Shown piece after piece: positions 22,403-31,083 of a stretch of DNA of 33,182 nt; positions within the stretch are counted from its first letter, which is position 1; each line of letters begins with the position of its first letter. The notes beneath the pieces were generated by a model. The model worked only from the letters and a program-made list of their open reading frames with translations. It had not been told where the DNA came from and ran no database searches. The stretch is taken from positions 1 to 33,182 of the forward strand of contig JAUWIL010000004.1 in the NCBI GenBank assembly GCA_030605385.1, written 5' to 3'. Position numbers and translations under genes: made by a program. The DNA comes from Methanobacteriota archaeon (GTDB lineage Archaea > Halobacteriota > Syntropharchaeia > JAUWIL01).

Positions 22403-23377
22403 ATGACTAAAAGACACAGACCTAGAAGGGGATCACTTGCATTCAGCCCGCGCAAGAGGGCTCTCAGTCAGATTGCGCGTGTGCGATCATGGATCAGCAG
22501 CGGGGACTCTCCTCGAGTTGGGGGATTCGCAGGATACAAAGCTGGCATGACACATATAATTAAAGTCGACGATAAGTCTAACAGCCTTACTGAGGGTACA
22601 GAAATAAGTGTACCTGTAACTGTTATCGAGACCCCTCCGATGAAAATTGACGGTATCAGATGTTATTCCAAAACTGCATACGGACTCAGGATAATTGGTG
22701 AAGTGCATGCTGATGATGAAAAGCGGGATGAGAGACTTCCAGAAATAGAGAGTGCAGTAACGGATGGCAAAATCAATGTAATAAGGGTCATAGTAAAGGC
22801 CATGCCTAAGCACGTTAAAGGAGTACCCAAGAAAAAAGCCGAAACAATGGAGATAAATATAGTTGGTGGAAGCGTTCAGGATATGTTCAATTATTCTAAA
22901 AGCATCCTCGGAGGCGAGATGCACATATCAGATGTGTTTAACAATGGCGATGTGATAGATGTTTCAGCAGTCACTAAAGGCAAAGGTACTCAAGGACCTG
23001 TAAAACGCTGGGGAACCATAATACAGGATCGTAAAGCGTACCGCTCGAGCAAAGGGAGGCATATAGGCAATATCGGTCCGTGGCATCCGGCCCGTGTAAG
23101 GTGGACGGTGCCACAGCTGGGGCAGACTGGATACCACCAGAGAACTGAGTTTAACAAGCGAATTATGATGATTGGTGATGATGGAGAATCTGCGACACCT
23201 GATGGGGGCTTCACAAAGTACGGTGTGGTAACCAATCCGTACGTAATTATAAAGGGCTCTGTACCTGGCCCATCAAAGCGGCTTGTGCGGATGAGGGGTG
23301 CGATCCGCCCTACAGGCCGCTATATTGGCGCCGAACCAGATATAACCTATATCAGTTTGGAATCGAAGCAGGGGTGA
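22403..23377 (+). CDS. rpl3: 50S ribosomal protein uL3
   Basis: A 324-aa large-subunit protein whose long internal loop reaches the peptidyl transferase centre. The N-terminus RHRPRRGSLAFSPRKRA is the archaeal form. Further blocks are GFAGYKAGMTHI, VIETPPMKIDGIR, DVSAVTKGKGTQGPVKRWG and SKGRHIGNIGPWHPARVRWT. GGTGA lies five bases before ATG 22403. It opens the S10/spc-like cluster, and uL4 begins seven bases after its stop. Confidence 0.98.
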   Translation: MTKRHRPRRGSLAFSPRKRALSQIARVRSWISSGDSPRVGGFAGYKAGMTHIIKVDDKSNSLTEGTEISVPVTVIETPPMKIDGIRCYSKTAYGLRIIGEVHADDEKRDERLPEIESAVTDGKINVIRVIVKAMPKHVKGVPKKKAETMEINIVGGSVQDMFNYSKSILGGEMHISDVFNNGDVIDVSAVTKGKGTQGPVKRWGTIIQDRKAYRSSKGRHIGNIGPWHPARVRWTVPQLGQTGYHQRTEFNKRIMMIGDDGESATPDGGFTKYGVVTNPYVIIKGSVPGPSKRLVRMRGAIRPTGRYIGAEPDITYISLESKQG

Positions 23378-23383
23378 CGGTTA

Positions 23384-24148
23384 TTGGAGGGTAAGGTAAT
23401 AGATATCAGCGGCAACGTGAAGGGCGCTATCAGTCTCCCATACACATTCACAGAGGATTACAGGCCTGACCTGATAAAGAGGGCGGTTCTGGCAGCGCAG
23501 GCCAACAGGCTGCAACCATATGGGGTCAGCCCTCTGGCAGGACTTTTAACATCAGCAAAGGGGTGGGGTACCGGACGCGGCGCGTCAAGAGTCGCAAGGC
23601 TCAACAACAGCAGTCGGGCTGCAAGGGCACCCCAGACAAGGGGGGGACGGAGAGCTCATCCGCCCAAAGCCGAAAAGGTGCTATCCGAGAAGATTAACAC
23701 AAAAGAGCGGCGTAAGGCCATACGCTCCGCCATAGGTGCAACCACAAGTTCAGAGTTGATTTCGGCACGTGGTCACAAGTTCAACCCCGAGTTACAGTTA
23801 CCCATAATTATCGAAGACAAGATAGAAGATATAGCCAGGACAAACGATGTACGCGATATCCTGGAGACCATCAACCTGTGGAAAGATGTGCTCCGCGCCA
23901 AGAGGGGACGCACTATACGGGCTGGAAGAGGTAAGCTGCGCGGGAGAAAATACAAGAAAAGGAAAAGCATCCTTTTTGTGACTTCTAAAAACTGCAGTCT
24001 GTTCAAGGCTGCCCGCAACCTAAGCGGAGTGGATGTCGTAAGCGTGGACTGCTTAAACGCGGAACTTCTGGCGCCAGGAACGCATGCAGGTCGCTTGACA
24101 GTCTGGACCGAATCTGCCGTAAATGCATTGGAGGGGTTGTACACATGA
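23384..24148 (+). CDS. rpl4: 50S ribosomal protein uL4
   Basis: A 254-aa protein lining the exit tunnel. Family blocks are [20 protein letters not shown], the tunnel-loop [31 protein letters not shown] and [20 protein letters not shown]. The start is TTG 23384; GGGGTGA ending at 23377, overlapping the uL3 stop, is a strong ribosome-binding site at six bases. The stop overlaps the uL23 start (ATGA). Confidence 0.97.
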   Translation: MEGKVIDISGNVKGAISLPYTFTEDYRPDLIKRAVLAAQANRLQPYGVSPLAGLLTSAKGWGTGRGASRVARLNNSSRAARAPQTRGGRRAHPPKAEKVLSEKINTKERRKAIRSAIGATTSSELISARGHKFNPELQLPIIIEDKIEDIARTNDVRDILETINLWKDVLRAKRGRTIRAGRGKLRGRKYKKRKSILFVTSKNCSLFKAARNLSGVDVVSVDCLNAELLAPGTHAGRLTVWTESAVNALEGLYT

Positions 24149-24408
24149 AGGGGGCGGCCAGAGTCATTAAGTACCCTCACATAACCGAGAAGGGTACATT
24201 ATCCATGGATGAATCCAATTCACTCCACTTTATTGTCGACTCGAGAGCCGGAAAGCACGAAATAAGAAACGAGATAGAGGGTCTATTCAACGTAACAGTC
24301 ATAAGTGTCAGGACCATGATGACGACCAATGGAACTAAAAAAGCGATTGTGACACTTTCTCCGGAAGATTCTGCAGAAGATATTGTAACACGATTGGGGG
24401 TATTCTAG
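24145..24408 (+). CDS. rpl23: 50S ribosomal protein uL23
   Basis: An 87-aa protein at the tunnel exit where signal recognition particle docks. It has [16 protein letters not shown] near the start and the typical [25 protein letters not shown] seven bases before ATG 24145 supports the start, which overlaps the uL4 stop by four bases, suggesting coupled translation. Confidence 0.97.
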   Translation: MKGAARVIKYPHITEKGTLSMDESNSLHFIVDSRAGKHEIRNEIEGLFNVTVISVRTMMTTNGTKKAIVTLSPEDSAEDIVTRLGVF

Positions 24409-24411
24409 GGT

Positions 24412-25125
24412 ATGGGTAAGCGAATCATCTCACAGAACCGTGGGCGCGGCAGTCCTACATACCGTGCCCCCTCACACAGGTTCAAGGCCAATCTTGAACA
24501 CCTCAAGTTCGATGGCGATGAGGCCATTCGCGGGAAAGTGGTTAGCATAATACATGATACTGCCAGGAACGCACCGATAGCCATGGTGAAGCTCAACGAT
24601 GGAAATACGCATACGCTCCTTGCGCCGGAGGGGGTCCACATAGATGAGGAAATATCGTATGGAGGTACATCTGCGATAAAGCCCGGTAACACCTTAAAAA
24701 TTTCAATGATGCCCGAAGGCGTACCAATATGCAATGTAGAAGCGCGACCTAACGATGGGGGACGCTTCGCCCGCGCGTCAGGCGTGTATGCAACCATAGT
24801 CACCCATGATGAAACTAAAACCGTTATTAAACTGCCCAGCGGTAAAGTTAAATGGCTAAACCCAAACTGTAGAGCTACCATAGGCGTAGTCGCTGGAGGG
24901 GGTAGAGTCGATAAGCCGTTTGTCAAGGCAGGCAAGAAATACCACAAGATGAAATCAAAGGCATCCAAATATCCCAGGGTTAGAGGCGTTGCAATGAATG
25001 CTGTCGACCATCCGTTCGGCGGCGGCGGACGCCAGCACACAAGCAAACCTAAAACCGTTGCCAGGGGTGCACCAGCAGGCCGTAAGGTGGGCAGCATAGC
25101 TGCAAGAAGGACAGGGAGAAGATAG
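24412..25125 (+). CDS. rpl2: 50S ribosomal protein uL2
   Basis: A 237-aa protein at the subunit interface, needed for peptidyl transferase. The archaeal N-terminus is [20 protein letters not shown]. Downstream come [36 protein letters not shown] and the highly conserved [16 protein letters not shown], followed by a basic tail. It starts three bases after the uL23 stop. A 75-bp gap follows before uS19, longer than the other gaps of the cluster before uL22. Confidence 0.98.
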   Translation: MGKRIISQNRGRGSPTYRAPSHRFKANLEHLKFDGDEAIRGKVVSIIHDTARNAPIAMVKLNDGNTHTLLAPEGVHIDEEISYGGTSAIKPGNTLKISMMPEGVPICNVEARPNDGGRFARASGVYATIVTHDETKTVIKLPSGKVKWLNPNCRATIGVVAGGGRVDKPFVKAGKKYHKMKSKASKYPRVRGVAMNAVDHPFGGGGRQHTSKPKTVARGAPAGRKVGSIAARRTGRR

Positions 25126-25200
25126 ATTAATTGAAGTAATGTGGATTCAATAACTAATCTGAGGTTAACTGGAAAATTATAGAATGGATGGATATTTCAA

Positions 25201-25620
25201 ATGGCAGGAAAAGGGAAAAAGAGGGCAAGTAAAGTACCTAAGAAAAAAGTTGAGTTTGCATACAAAGGTTATAGTCTTGATGAGTTCCAGAAAATAGAGT
25301 TGGGCGAACTCGCTAAAGTGCTTCCGTCACGACAAAGAAGGAAAATCAAACGAGGGTTCAACAGCGAGCAGAAGCGGTTCCTCCAGCGCATTCAGACAAA
25401 AGACGAGGTGAGAACGCACCTCAGGGATATGATAATACTGCCAAACATGGTCGGTAAGAAAATAGCGATACATGATGGGAAGCAGTTCAACAGCGTAGAG
25501 ATACAACCGGAAATGATCGGACACTATCTGGGAGAATTTGCCTTGACCCGTAAGAGGATTACTCACGGTAGCGCGGGCATAGGTGCAACCAAATCAAGTA
25601 AATTCGTGCCTCTGAAGTAG
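25201..25620 (+). CDS. rps19: 30S ribosomal protein uS19
   Basis: A 139-aa small-subunit head protein. It has a long basic N-terminus (KGKKRASKVPKKK), then FAYKGYSLDEFQKIELGELA, LPSRQRRKIKRGF, THLRDMIILPNMVGKKIAIH and the C-terminal GHYLGEFALTRKRITHGSAG, all typical of the archaeal form. The 75-bp gap upstream is AT-rich with AAAATTATAG and could hold an internal promoter. Confidence 0.98.
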   Translation: MAGKGKKRASKVPKKKVEFAYKGYSLDEFQKIELGELAKVLPSRQRRKIKRGFNSEQKRFLQRIQTKDEVRTHLRDMIILPNMVGKKIAIHDGKQFNSVEIQPEMIGHYLGEFALTRKRITHGSAGIGATKSSKFVPLK

Positions 25621-25657
25621 ATATTAAAAATTGCAAAGTATCCAATGTGTGACGTGT

Positions 25658-26116
25658 ATGCCCAGGATAAAATACTCGATAGAAATGGACTCCGAGGATA
25701 GTGCAAGAGCCAGGGCTTATGAGTTAGATATCTCGCCAAAGCATGCATATGAATTATGCAGAGAACTCCGGGGTATGCGCATCGTAGATGCAAGGAAGTA
25801 TCTTGAAGAAGTAATAAATATGAAAAGGGCAGTTCCATTCAAGAGGCATAACCGCGACGTAGGTCACCGTAAGAAAATAAAAGGCTGGGATGCCGGGCGA
25901 TATCCGCAGAAGGCGGCAAAGGCGCTTCTGAAGCTTATACAAAATGTGGAGAGTAATGCCGAGTACAAGGGACTTGAGGCTGAGAGATTGCGCATAATGC
26001 ACCTCGCGTCTCATAAAGGGCAAACAACGCGCGGATTCATGCCGCGCGCTATGGGGCGCGCTTCCCCTAATGATGATGAAACTGTAAATATCGAAATAAT
26101 AATATCAGAAACATGA
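25658..26116 (+). CDS. rpl22: 50S ribosomal protein uL22
   Basis: A 152-aa protein with an extended loop in the exit tunnel. It begins MPRIKYSIEMDSEDSARARA and includes SPKHAYELCRELRGMRIVDA, RHNRDVGHRKKIKGWDAGRY, PQKAAKALLKLIQNVESNAEY and the C-terminal RGFMPRAMGRASP. ATG 25658 is used; the open frame extends to a TTG at 25631, but those nine codons are not family-like. Confidence 0.97.
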   Translation: MPRIKYSIEMDSEDSARARAYELDISPKHAYELCRELRGMRIVDARKYLEEVINMKRAVPFKRHNRDVGHRKKIKGWDAGRYPQKAAKALLKLIQNVESNAEYKGLEAERLRIMHLASHKGQTTRGFMPRAMGRASPNDDETVNIEIIISET

Positions 26117-26162
26117 CCAGTAAAAATACTCCAAAGCAGGTCAAAACAGAGGAAACTAAAAG

Positions 26163-27047
26163 ATGGCGATAGAGAAGGAGTTCATCAAGAACGGTCTAAA
26201 GAAGGCAAGAATCAATGAGTACCTCGGCAAGCACGTTGAGCGTGCGGGCTACGGTGGAATGAATATAAATCGGACACCCATGGGTACGCAGATAACAGTG
26301 TACGCCGAAAAGCCCGGAATGATCATAGGCAAAGGTGGTAGAATAATCCAGCGCCTTACAACAAGCCTCAGTACCGAGTTTGACCTGGATAACCCTCAAA
26401 TAGACGTACAGGAAGTCAAAATGCCTGAGTTGAATGCGCAGATGATGGCTACTCGCCTCGCAGGTTCTCTAGAGCGCGGATGGTACTTCCGAAGAGCAGG
26501 GCACTCAACCTTGAACCAGATTATAGGCGCTGGAGCGCTTGGCTGTGAAATAATACTGTCGGGTAAGCTGACGGGTCAACGCTCAAGAAGTGAGAAGTTT
26601 ATCTCGGGCTACATTAAACACTGCGGCCACCCCGCAGAAGAACTCGTTGACATTGGATACGCCGTAGCTAAAAAGAAGCTGGGTGCTGTTGGTGTTCAGG
26701 TAAGGATTATACCAAGTGGTGTTGAACTTCCGGATAATTTTAAACTCAATGTCCCTGCAGAACCTGAACCTGAAATTAGTGCCGCGGCTCAGGTTGACAA
26801 AGAAACGGAGACCGCTGAAGCCCCTGTAGAGAAAGAGACTGTTGAGGCAGGTGATAAAGAGCTGACTGAAGATGCTCCGTCGAAAGAAGATGTTACTGGA
26901 GCAGGTGATAAAGAGCTGACTGAAGATGCTCCGTCGAAAAAAGATGTTACTGGAGCAGGTGATAAAGAGCTGACTGAAGATGCTCCGTCGAAAGAAGATG
27001 TTATTATAGCAGGTGATGAGGCAGAGAAAGATAAGGGTGATGAGTGA
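26163..27047 (+). CDS. rps3: 30S ribosomal protein uS3 with repeated acidic tail
   Basis: A 294-aa protein at the mRNA entry. Its KH domain is seen at [14 protein letters not shown] (52-65), after the archaeal start [20 protein letters not shown]. The second domain includes [18 protein letters not shown] and [14 protein letters not shown]. The core ends near residue 205. The remaining roughly 90 residues are an acidic low-complexity tail that contains three copies of an 18-residue unit ([18 protein letters not shown]). Such tails vary among archaea, but this repeat is exact at DNA level (see the repeat entry). The stop overlaps the uL29 start. Confidence 0.97.
   Translation: MAIEKEFIKNGLKKARINEYLGKHVERAGYGGMNINRTPMGTQITVYAEKPGMIIGKGGRIIQRLTTSLSTEFDLDNPQIDVQEVKMPELNAQMMATRLAGSLERGWYFRRAGHSTLNQIIGAGALGCEIILSGKLTGQRSRSEKFISGYIKHCGHPAEELVDIGYAVAKKKLGAVGVQVRIIPSGVELPDNFKLNVPAEPEPEISAAAQVDKETETAEAPVEKETVEAGDKELTEDAPSKEDVTGAGDKELTEDAPSKKDVTGAGDKELTEDAPSKEDVIIAGDEAEKDKGDE
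26847..27008 (+). repeat. 54-bp tandem repeat x 3 within the uS3 gene
   Basis: Three copies at 26847-26900, 26901-26954 and 26955-27008, with a partial fourth start (GCAGGTGATGA) at 27009. Copies differ by only a few bases: AAAGAAGAT versus AAAAAAGAT in the second, changing Glu to Lys, and TTATTATA for TTACTGGA at the end of the third. The repeat unit is in frame (54 = 18 codons). Confidence 0.97.
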
Positions 27048-27259
27048 TGGTAATACTCAGGCCAGATGAGATTAGAAAAATGACATCTGCGGAAAGATTT
27101 GGACAGTTGGACAGTATGTGGGATGAACTCATGCGTGAAAGAGCCGTATCTTCAGCAGGTGGAGCGCCTGAGAATCCAGGCAGGATAAGAGAAATAAGAA
27201 GAACAATCGCAAGAATCAAAACGATAGAAAAGGAACTGATGGAGGAAAACCAGAAATAA
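27047..27259 (+). CDS. rpl29: 50S ribosomal protein uL29
   Basis: A 70-aa protein near the tunnel exit. It starts [19 protein letters not shown] and has the helical hairpin typical of the family ([19 protein letters not shown], then [19 protein letters not shown]). ATG 27047 overlaps the uS3 stop and is preferred over the GTG one codon before. Its stop overlaps the aIF1 start by one base. Confidence 0.95.
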   Translation: MVILRPDEIRKMTSAERFGQLDSMWDELMRERAVSSAGGAPENPGRIREIRRTIARIKTIEKELMEENQK

Positions 27260-27558
27260 TGGTGGTTTGCGACAAATGCGGGCTTCCCGAGGACCTTTGC
27301 GTCTGTGAGGAAATCGTCAAGGAGTCTCAGCGCGTCCGAATAACAACGGCCACAAGGCGCTTTGGAAAACTGATAACAATCGTTAGCGGGATTGACGACA
27401 AGAGTATTGACCTGAACGAACTGACCAAAATGCTAAAATCCAAATGTGCGTGCGGAGGCACCATAAAGGATGGGCGCATAGAACTGCAGGGCAATCACAA
27501 AGGAAAAATTAAAAAGATACTTGAAGAAACAGGATACTCCGTTCATGACGATATCTAA
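27259..27558 (+). CDS. Translation initiation factor aIF1 (SUI1 family)
   Basis: A 99-aa homologue of eIF1/SUI1, which monitors start-codon selection on the small subunit. The SUI1 core runs [35 protein letters not shown] and [15 protein letters not shown]. The N-terminus [13 protein letters not shown] gives Cys-x2-Cys and Cys-x-Cys pairs that may bind zinc. In many euryarchaea this gene lies in the same place between uL29 and Rpp29, as here. The stop overlaps the next gene by 14 bases. Confidence 0.95.
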   Translation: MVVCDKCGLPEDLCVCEEIVKESQRVRITTATRRFGKLITIVSGIDDKSIDLNELTKMLKSKCACGGTIKDGRIELQGNHKGKIKKILEETGYSVHDDI

Positions 27559-27826
27559 AAACAATCTGCCATACCACGAATTAATAGGTCTTGAGGCAAG
27601 AGTGGTCAAAAGCACCAATAAAAATCTGGTGGGGTTGGGTGGTAGAGTTGTGGATGAGACGCGCAACACAATAGTGTTGCGTTCCATCGATGGTGTGGAA
27701 AGGGTCATCCCAAAAGATGCTGGTACAATGGCATTCACCCTACCCGATACTACCAAGGTAGAAATCAATGGCAGTATCCTTATCGGCAGACCCGAGGACC
27801 GCATACATAAGAAGCATAAAAGGTGA
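27545..27826 (+). CDS. rnp1: RNase P protein component 1 (Rpp29/Pop4)
   Basis: A 93-aa subunit of archaeal RNase P, which trims the 5' end of tRNA precursors. The Sm-like fold is recognisable: [73 protein letters not shown] 27545 overlaps aIF1. The position before uS17 is the standard euryarchaeal arrangement, because Rpp29 and ribosomal proteins share regulation. Confidence 0.95.
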   Translation: MTISKNNLPYHELIGLEARVVKSTNKNLVGLGGRVVDETRNTIVLRSIDGVERVIPKDAGTMAFTLPDTTKVEINGSILIGRPEDRIHKKHKR

Positions 27827-27835
27827 AGAAACAGA

Positions 27836-28165
27836 ATGGCAGTAAAAGCAAGAGACATAGGGTTGGATGTGCCTGCACCCGAGCAGGAGTGCTCGGACCC
27901 CAAATGTCCATTCCACGGCAATCTCCCAATACGGGGGCAAGTAATGGAGGGGGTTGTTGTAAGCGACAGAATGCATAATACCGCAGTCATCATGAGGGGA
28001 TACGAACTCAAGATAAAGAAATACGAGCGCTATGAAAAGAGGAGAAGTAAGATACATGCCCACAATCCCAAATGCATAGATGCCAAAACAGGAGATAAAG
28101 TGAAGATAGCCGAATGCAGACCGCTGAGCAAGACAAAAAGCTTTGTTATAATACAGAAACTGTAG
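27836..28165 (+). CDS. rps17: 30S ribosomal protein uS17
   Basis: A 109-aa OB-fold protein. It begins [20 protein letters not shown] and carries [20 protein letters not shown], then the conserved [20 protein letters not shown] and [22 protein letters not shown] seven bases before ATG 27836 overlaps the Rpp29 stop. Confidence 0.97.
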   Translation: MAVKARDIGLDVPAPEQECSDPKCPFHGNLPIRGQVMEGVVVSDRMHNTAVIMRGYELKIKKYERYEKRRSKIHAHNPKCIDAKTGDKVKIAECRPLSKTKSFVIIQKL

Positions 28166-28210
28166 GCAGATCTACGGTTGTGCGTTTGATTTGAAAGATG
28201 AGGATTCAAA

Positions 28211-28609
28211 ATGAAAGGTTTCGCTTCCAGGGTTCCGAGAGCGCTCCAAACCGGGTCAATGCTGAAATGCGTGGATAATACCGGTGCAAGAGCTCTGCAG
28301 ATTATATCTGTGAAGAAATACCGTGGAGTTAAGAAGAGGCAGCCAAAAGCAGGACTCGGGGACATGGTTGTCGTGTCAGTGAAAAAGGGAACGCCAGCCC
28401 TCAGGAAGCAGATATTAAATGCCGTAATAATCAGGCAGAAAAAAGAGTTTCACCGCCCAAGTGGATTGCGAGTTAAATTCGAGGACAATGCCGCCGTGAT
28501 AACAGACCCTGATGGAAATCCACGCGGGACCGAAATAAAGGGGCCGGTTGCTATGGAGGTCGCAGAGCGGTACTCAAAAATAGCGTCTTCAGCGGCGATA
28601 ATACTATAA
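28211..28609 (+). CDS. rpl14: 50S ribosomal protein uL14
   Basis: A 132-aa factor-binding-site protein. Blocks are [59 protein letters not shown] and the C-terminal [23 protein letters not shown] seven bases before ATG 28211 supports the start. It follows uS17 after 45 bp. Confidence 0.98.
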   Translation: MKGFASRVPRALQTGSMLKCVDNTGARALQIISVKKYRGVKKRQPKAGLGDMVVVSVKKGTPALRKQILNAVIIRQKKEFHRPSGLRVKFEDNAAVITDPDGNPRGTEIKGPVAMEVAERYSKIASSAAIIL

Positions 28610-28639
28610 TAATTATTTGTAATCGGCGTGATACACATC

Positions 28640-28993
28640 ATGAATAAATCAAAGCAGCCCAGAAAACAGAGAAAAGCACTTTACTCGGCACCTGCCCACA
28701 GAAGACACAGGCAGCTCAGAGCGCACCTCAGCAATACACTCTTTGAGAAGTATGGAAAGCGAAGTGCGAGAGTGGCAAAGGGAGATACAGTGAAAATTAT
28801 GAGGGGGGATGATACTGGGCATGAGAATAAAGTCCAGTCCGTTATGCTTGACGCTGGCGTGATATATGTCGACGGCGCCACGGTTGTTAAATCTGATGGA
28901 TCTGAGGTCCCGAGACCCCTACATACATCAAATGTCACAATTACAAAGCTGAATTTGGAGGATAAGGTGAGGGAGGCAAGGTTTTCAAGATGA
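28640..28993 (+). CDS. rpl24: 50S ribosomal protein uL24
   Basis: A 117-aa assembly-initiator protein with a KOW motif. It begins [20 protein letters not shown], followed by [19 protein letters not shown] and the KOW segment [23 protein letters not shown] 28640 is preferred over GTG 28628, which overlaps its ribosome-binding site. The stop overlaps the eS4 start. Confidence 0.96.
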   Translation: MNKSKQPRKQRKALYSAPAHRRHRQLRAHLSNTLFEKYGKRSARVAKGDTVKIMRGDDTGHENKVQSVMLDAGVIYVDGATVVKSDGSEVPRPLHTSNVTITKLNLEDKVREARFSR

Positions 28994-29709
28994 GCAAGCA
29001 TCAGAAGCGTATATCTGCGCCACGTAGCTGGCCCATAAAACGCAAGACTGAACACTGGGCGGTCAATCCCAGACCCGGGCCGCACCCAAAGCATTCATCG
29101 GTAGCCCTGATGGTAGTTATACGAGATGTTCTTAAGCTGGCTGACAACGCTAAGGAGGCTAAGAAGGTCTTAAAAGAGGGTTCAGTAGTGGTCAATGGGC
29201 GTATCATGAAGGATCACAAACTGCCTGTCGGCATATTTGATATAATATCCATACCCCGGCTCGGCAGGCACTACCGGGTGCTGGTAGACCGCAAGGGAAG
29301 AATAAATCTAACACAGATCGACGAGGAGGCGGCTAGGACCAAGCTGTGCAGAGTGGATGATAAGACTATCATGAAAGACAGTGTGGTTCAGCTCAACCTG
29401 CATGATGGACGTAATATCATTGGAGATAATGATATAAAGACGGGTGATTCTCTGGCTGTGTCTCTGGAGGATGGGGGCATAGTTGGGCGCTTTGCCTACA
29501 GAGTGGGCAGCAAGGCCATGGTCATAGGCGGCAAGCACTCGGGAGAGGTCGGCAGTATAAAAGAAATACGCATCGTCAGGAGTTCACTGCCCAATATGGT
29601 ATTGATAGAAAGGCCTGACGGTGGTAGCGTTTTTGAGACTGTGGAAGATTACGTGTTCATAGTTGGAGAGAACAAAGTAGAGGTCAACTTGGAGGGTACA
29701 GCATCATGA
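28990..29709 (+). CDS. rps4e: 30S ribosomal protein eS4 (S4e)
   Basis: A 239-aa archaeal/eukaryotic protein. It begins [19 protein letters not shown] and has the S4-type RNA-binding domain ([38 protein letters not shown]) and a KOW-like segment [19 protein letters not shown]. The ATG overlaps the uL24 stop, and its own stop overlaps uL5. Confidence 0.97.
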   Translation: MSKHQKRISAPRSWPIKRKTEHWAVNPRPGPHPKHSSVALMVVIRDVLKLADNAKEAKKVLKEGSVVVNGRIMKDHKLPVGIFDIISIPRLGRHYRVLVDRKGRINLTQIDEEAARTKLCRVDDKTIMKDSVVQLNLHDGRNIIGDNDIKTGDSLAVSLEDGGIVGRFAYRVGSKAMVIGGKHSGEVGSIKEIRIVRSSLPNMVLIERPDGGSVFETVEDYVFIVGENKVEVNLEGTAS

Positions 29710-30284
29710 ATGCCGGCGGACAGCTGTCTGAGGACACTATAGACGATGAGAAGGGGGGCAGCCCTGAAGTGAATGCTTCCCCTATGCGGGCAATCCAGAT
29801 AGATAAAGTAGTTGTACATATGTGCGTTGGTGAGAGCGGTCAGATGCTGGTCAACGCAGAGGGTGTTATGGAGACAATAACAGGGCAGAAACCTGTGAGG
29901 ACTGTCGCTAAAAGAACCAACCAGACGTTTGGCATAAAGAAGGACGAGCCAATTGGTTGCATGGTTACGCTGCGCGGTGATGCAGCAGTAAAATTCCTGA
30001 AAACCGCACTTGGCATCAACCAGAACGTGCTCGACGAATATGTGTTTGATAGTAACGGCAATCTGTCATTCGGCATTGCTGAGCATACAGAGTTCCCCGG
30101 GATGAGCTACGACCCGAAGATAGGTATATACGGCATGGATATACCCGTATCCTTTAAACGTGCCGGTTACAGGATTAAACACCGCAAGATACATCAACAC
30201 CGCAGAATACCGACCAGACATAAAATAGCGCGTGAGGAAGCAATGGAGTACATGACCAAAGAGTTTGGCGTAAGTGTCATGTAA
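29706..30284 (+). CDS. rpl5: 50S ribosomal protein uL5, last gene of the cluster
   Basis: A 192-aa protein contacting 5S rRNA and P-site tRNA. After a variable 25-residue N-terminus come MRAIQIDKVVVHMCVGESGQ, TGQKPVRTVAKRTNQTFGIK, EPIGCMVTLRGDAAVKFL, EHTEFPGMSYDPKIGIYGMD and the basic C-terminus YRIKHRKIHQHRRIPTRHKI. It is intact. In other archaea uS14, uS8 and uL6 follow; here 470 bp of repeats and unassigned sequence follow instead. Confidence 0.97.
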   Translation: MNAGGQLSEDTIDDEKGGSPEVNASPMRAIQIDKVVVHMCVGESGQMLVNAEGVMETITGQKPVRTVAKRTNQTFGIKKDEPIGCMVTLRGDAAVKFLKTALGINQNVLDEYVFDSNGNLSFGIAEHTEFPGMSYDPKIGIYGMDIPVSFKRAGYRIKHRKIHQHRRIPTRHKIAREEAMEYMTKEFGVSVM

Positions 30285-30501
30285 GCGCCGCGTAGTCGAT
30301 TCTGCGAGTTCTATCGGTCCTCAATAGGCAAGATATGGGTTTTCTGTTCCTGCAGCGAAATGCGCTCCAATTCCTCCCAAATACCGGCATTGTATCAGAA
30401 AGTAGCAGCGCTAAAAACAAAGACATGATGGGGGGGGCCACCAAAAGCAGAATGTTGATTCTCAGCCATTCGACAGATAGTTTCCTGCTCGTTGTGAAGA
30501 A
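30285..30501. other. Unassigned sequence after the ribosomal cluster
   Basis: About 217 bp with no uS14 and no recognised gene. The minus strand has a frame of about 75 codons with a hydrophobic stretch (VEWLRINILLLVAPPIMSLF), lacking a start. A run of eight G lies at about 30430-30437. It may be a remnant of another gene joined at the break, or chance. Confidence 0.4.
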
Positions 30502-30650
30502 CCACTGGTCAGTAGACCAGTGGCATGTCTGAAAACCTTTGGTTTTCAGACGGTTGCGGAACTTCGTTCCGCAAACATGTATAAAACACTGCGTGTTTTA
30601 TACGGTTGCAAAATCTTTGATTTTGCAAACACCAGTCAATAGAACTGGTG
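30502..30650 (+). repeat. Hairpin array 12 (type I, forward), bracketed by CCAGT hairpins
   Basis: Two full units between CATGT at 30524 and AAACACC: TCTGAAAACC-TTT-GGTTTTCAGA, CGGT, TGCGGAAC-TTC-GTTCCGCA, AACATG, TATAAAACAC..GTGTTTTATA, CGGT, TGCAAAATC-TTT-GATTTTGCA. A hairpin of another kind sits at each side: CCACTGGTC..GACCAGTGG (30503-30523) and ACCAGT..ACTGGT (30631-30649), similar to each other. Confidence 0.92.
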
Positions 30651-30754
30651 GAATGTCGGTTTCAATGCTGTTACAACCCATCCCAAAACCTCATTGTCCG
30701 ATATCATAACCTTATAAATATGAAAGCATTCCTCATTACTAACTGAATGTGCAA

Positions 30755-30877
30755 GGGCTTGTAGTATAGCGGATATTACAGGGGCCTCCGGAAGCCTTTT
30801 GAGTTAGACTGATAGCATACAAGTGCGCACACGGTTGGAGTGAGCCTCTAACCCGGGTTCGAGTCCCGGCAAGCCCG
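30755..30877 (+). tRNA. tRNA-Arg (anticodon CCG), with intron
   Basis: The acceptor GGGCTTG pairs with CAAGCCC. The D arm is GTAT/TTAC with AGCGGATA, and the anticodon stem GGGGC/GCCTC encloses CTCCGGA, giving CCG. The T arm is CCGGG-TTCGAGT-CCCGG and the discriminator is G. A 51-nt intron lies between 37 and 38. The splice motif is nearly ideal: outer helix GGGGC/GCCTC, central helix CTCC/GGAG, three-base bulges GG^A and TG^A, inner helix AGCC/GGTT. Confidence 0.96.
30792..30842 (+). other. tRNA-Arg intron (51 nt)
   Basis: Placed between nucleotides 37 and 38 by a bulge-helix-bulge motif with four-base-pair centre. The interior is short and shows no repeat hairpin. Confidence 0.9.
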
Positions 30878-30902
30878 ATACGCAATCATGGTGAAATCTT
30901 GC

Positions 30903-31028
30903 AAGACGTGTCTGAAAGCGCTTTGCGTTTCAGAGATGCTTTCATACAGTTACAGAGCCCTGCTCTGTAAACATGTCTAAAACGCTTTGCGTTTTATACG
31001 GTTACAGAATCTCCGATTCTGTAAACAT
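30903..31028 (+). repeat. Hairpin array 13 (type I, forward)
   Basis: It begins with a mixed unit (GCAAGACGTGTCTGAAAGCG and CGCTTTGCGTTTCAGA). Regular units follow: ATACAGTT, ACAGAGC-CCT-GCTCTGT, AAACATGT, CTAAAACGC..GCGTTTTA, TACGGTT, ACAGAATC-TCC-GATTCTGT, AAACATGT. It lies between tRNA-Arg and the 31084 gene. Confidence 0.9.
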
Positions 31029-31083
31029 GTGTGCATTATGCAAAAACAGCAGATCTAATGGTGGCAGATCAATGGCATTCCTT

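Noticed and set aside
30285-30501. Ribosomal protein uS14 gene or its remnant
   Set aside because: I translated the three plus-strand frames. One has scattered Cys and a short IRK, but not the Cys-x2-Cys pattern with the IRKYGLNLCRQCF block, so the match is not supportable.
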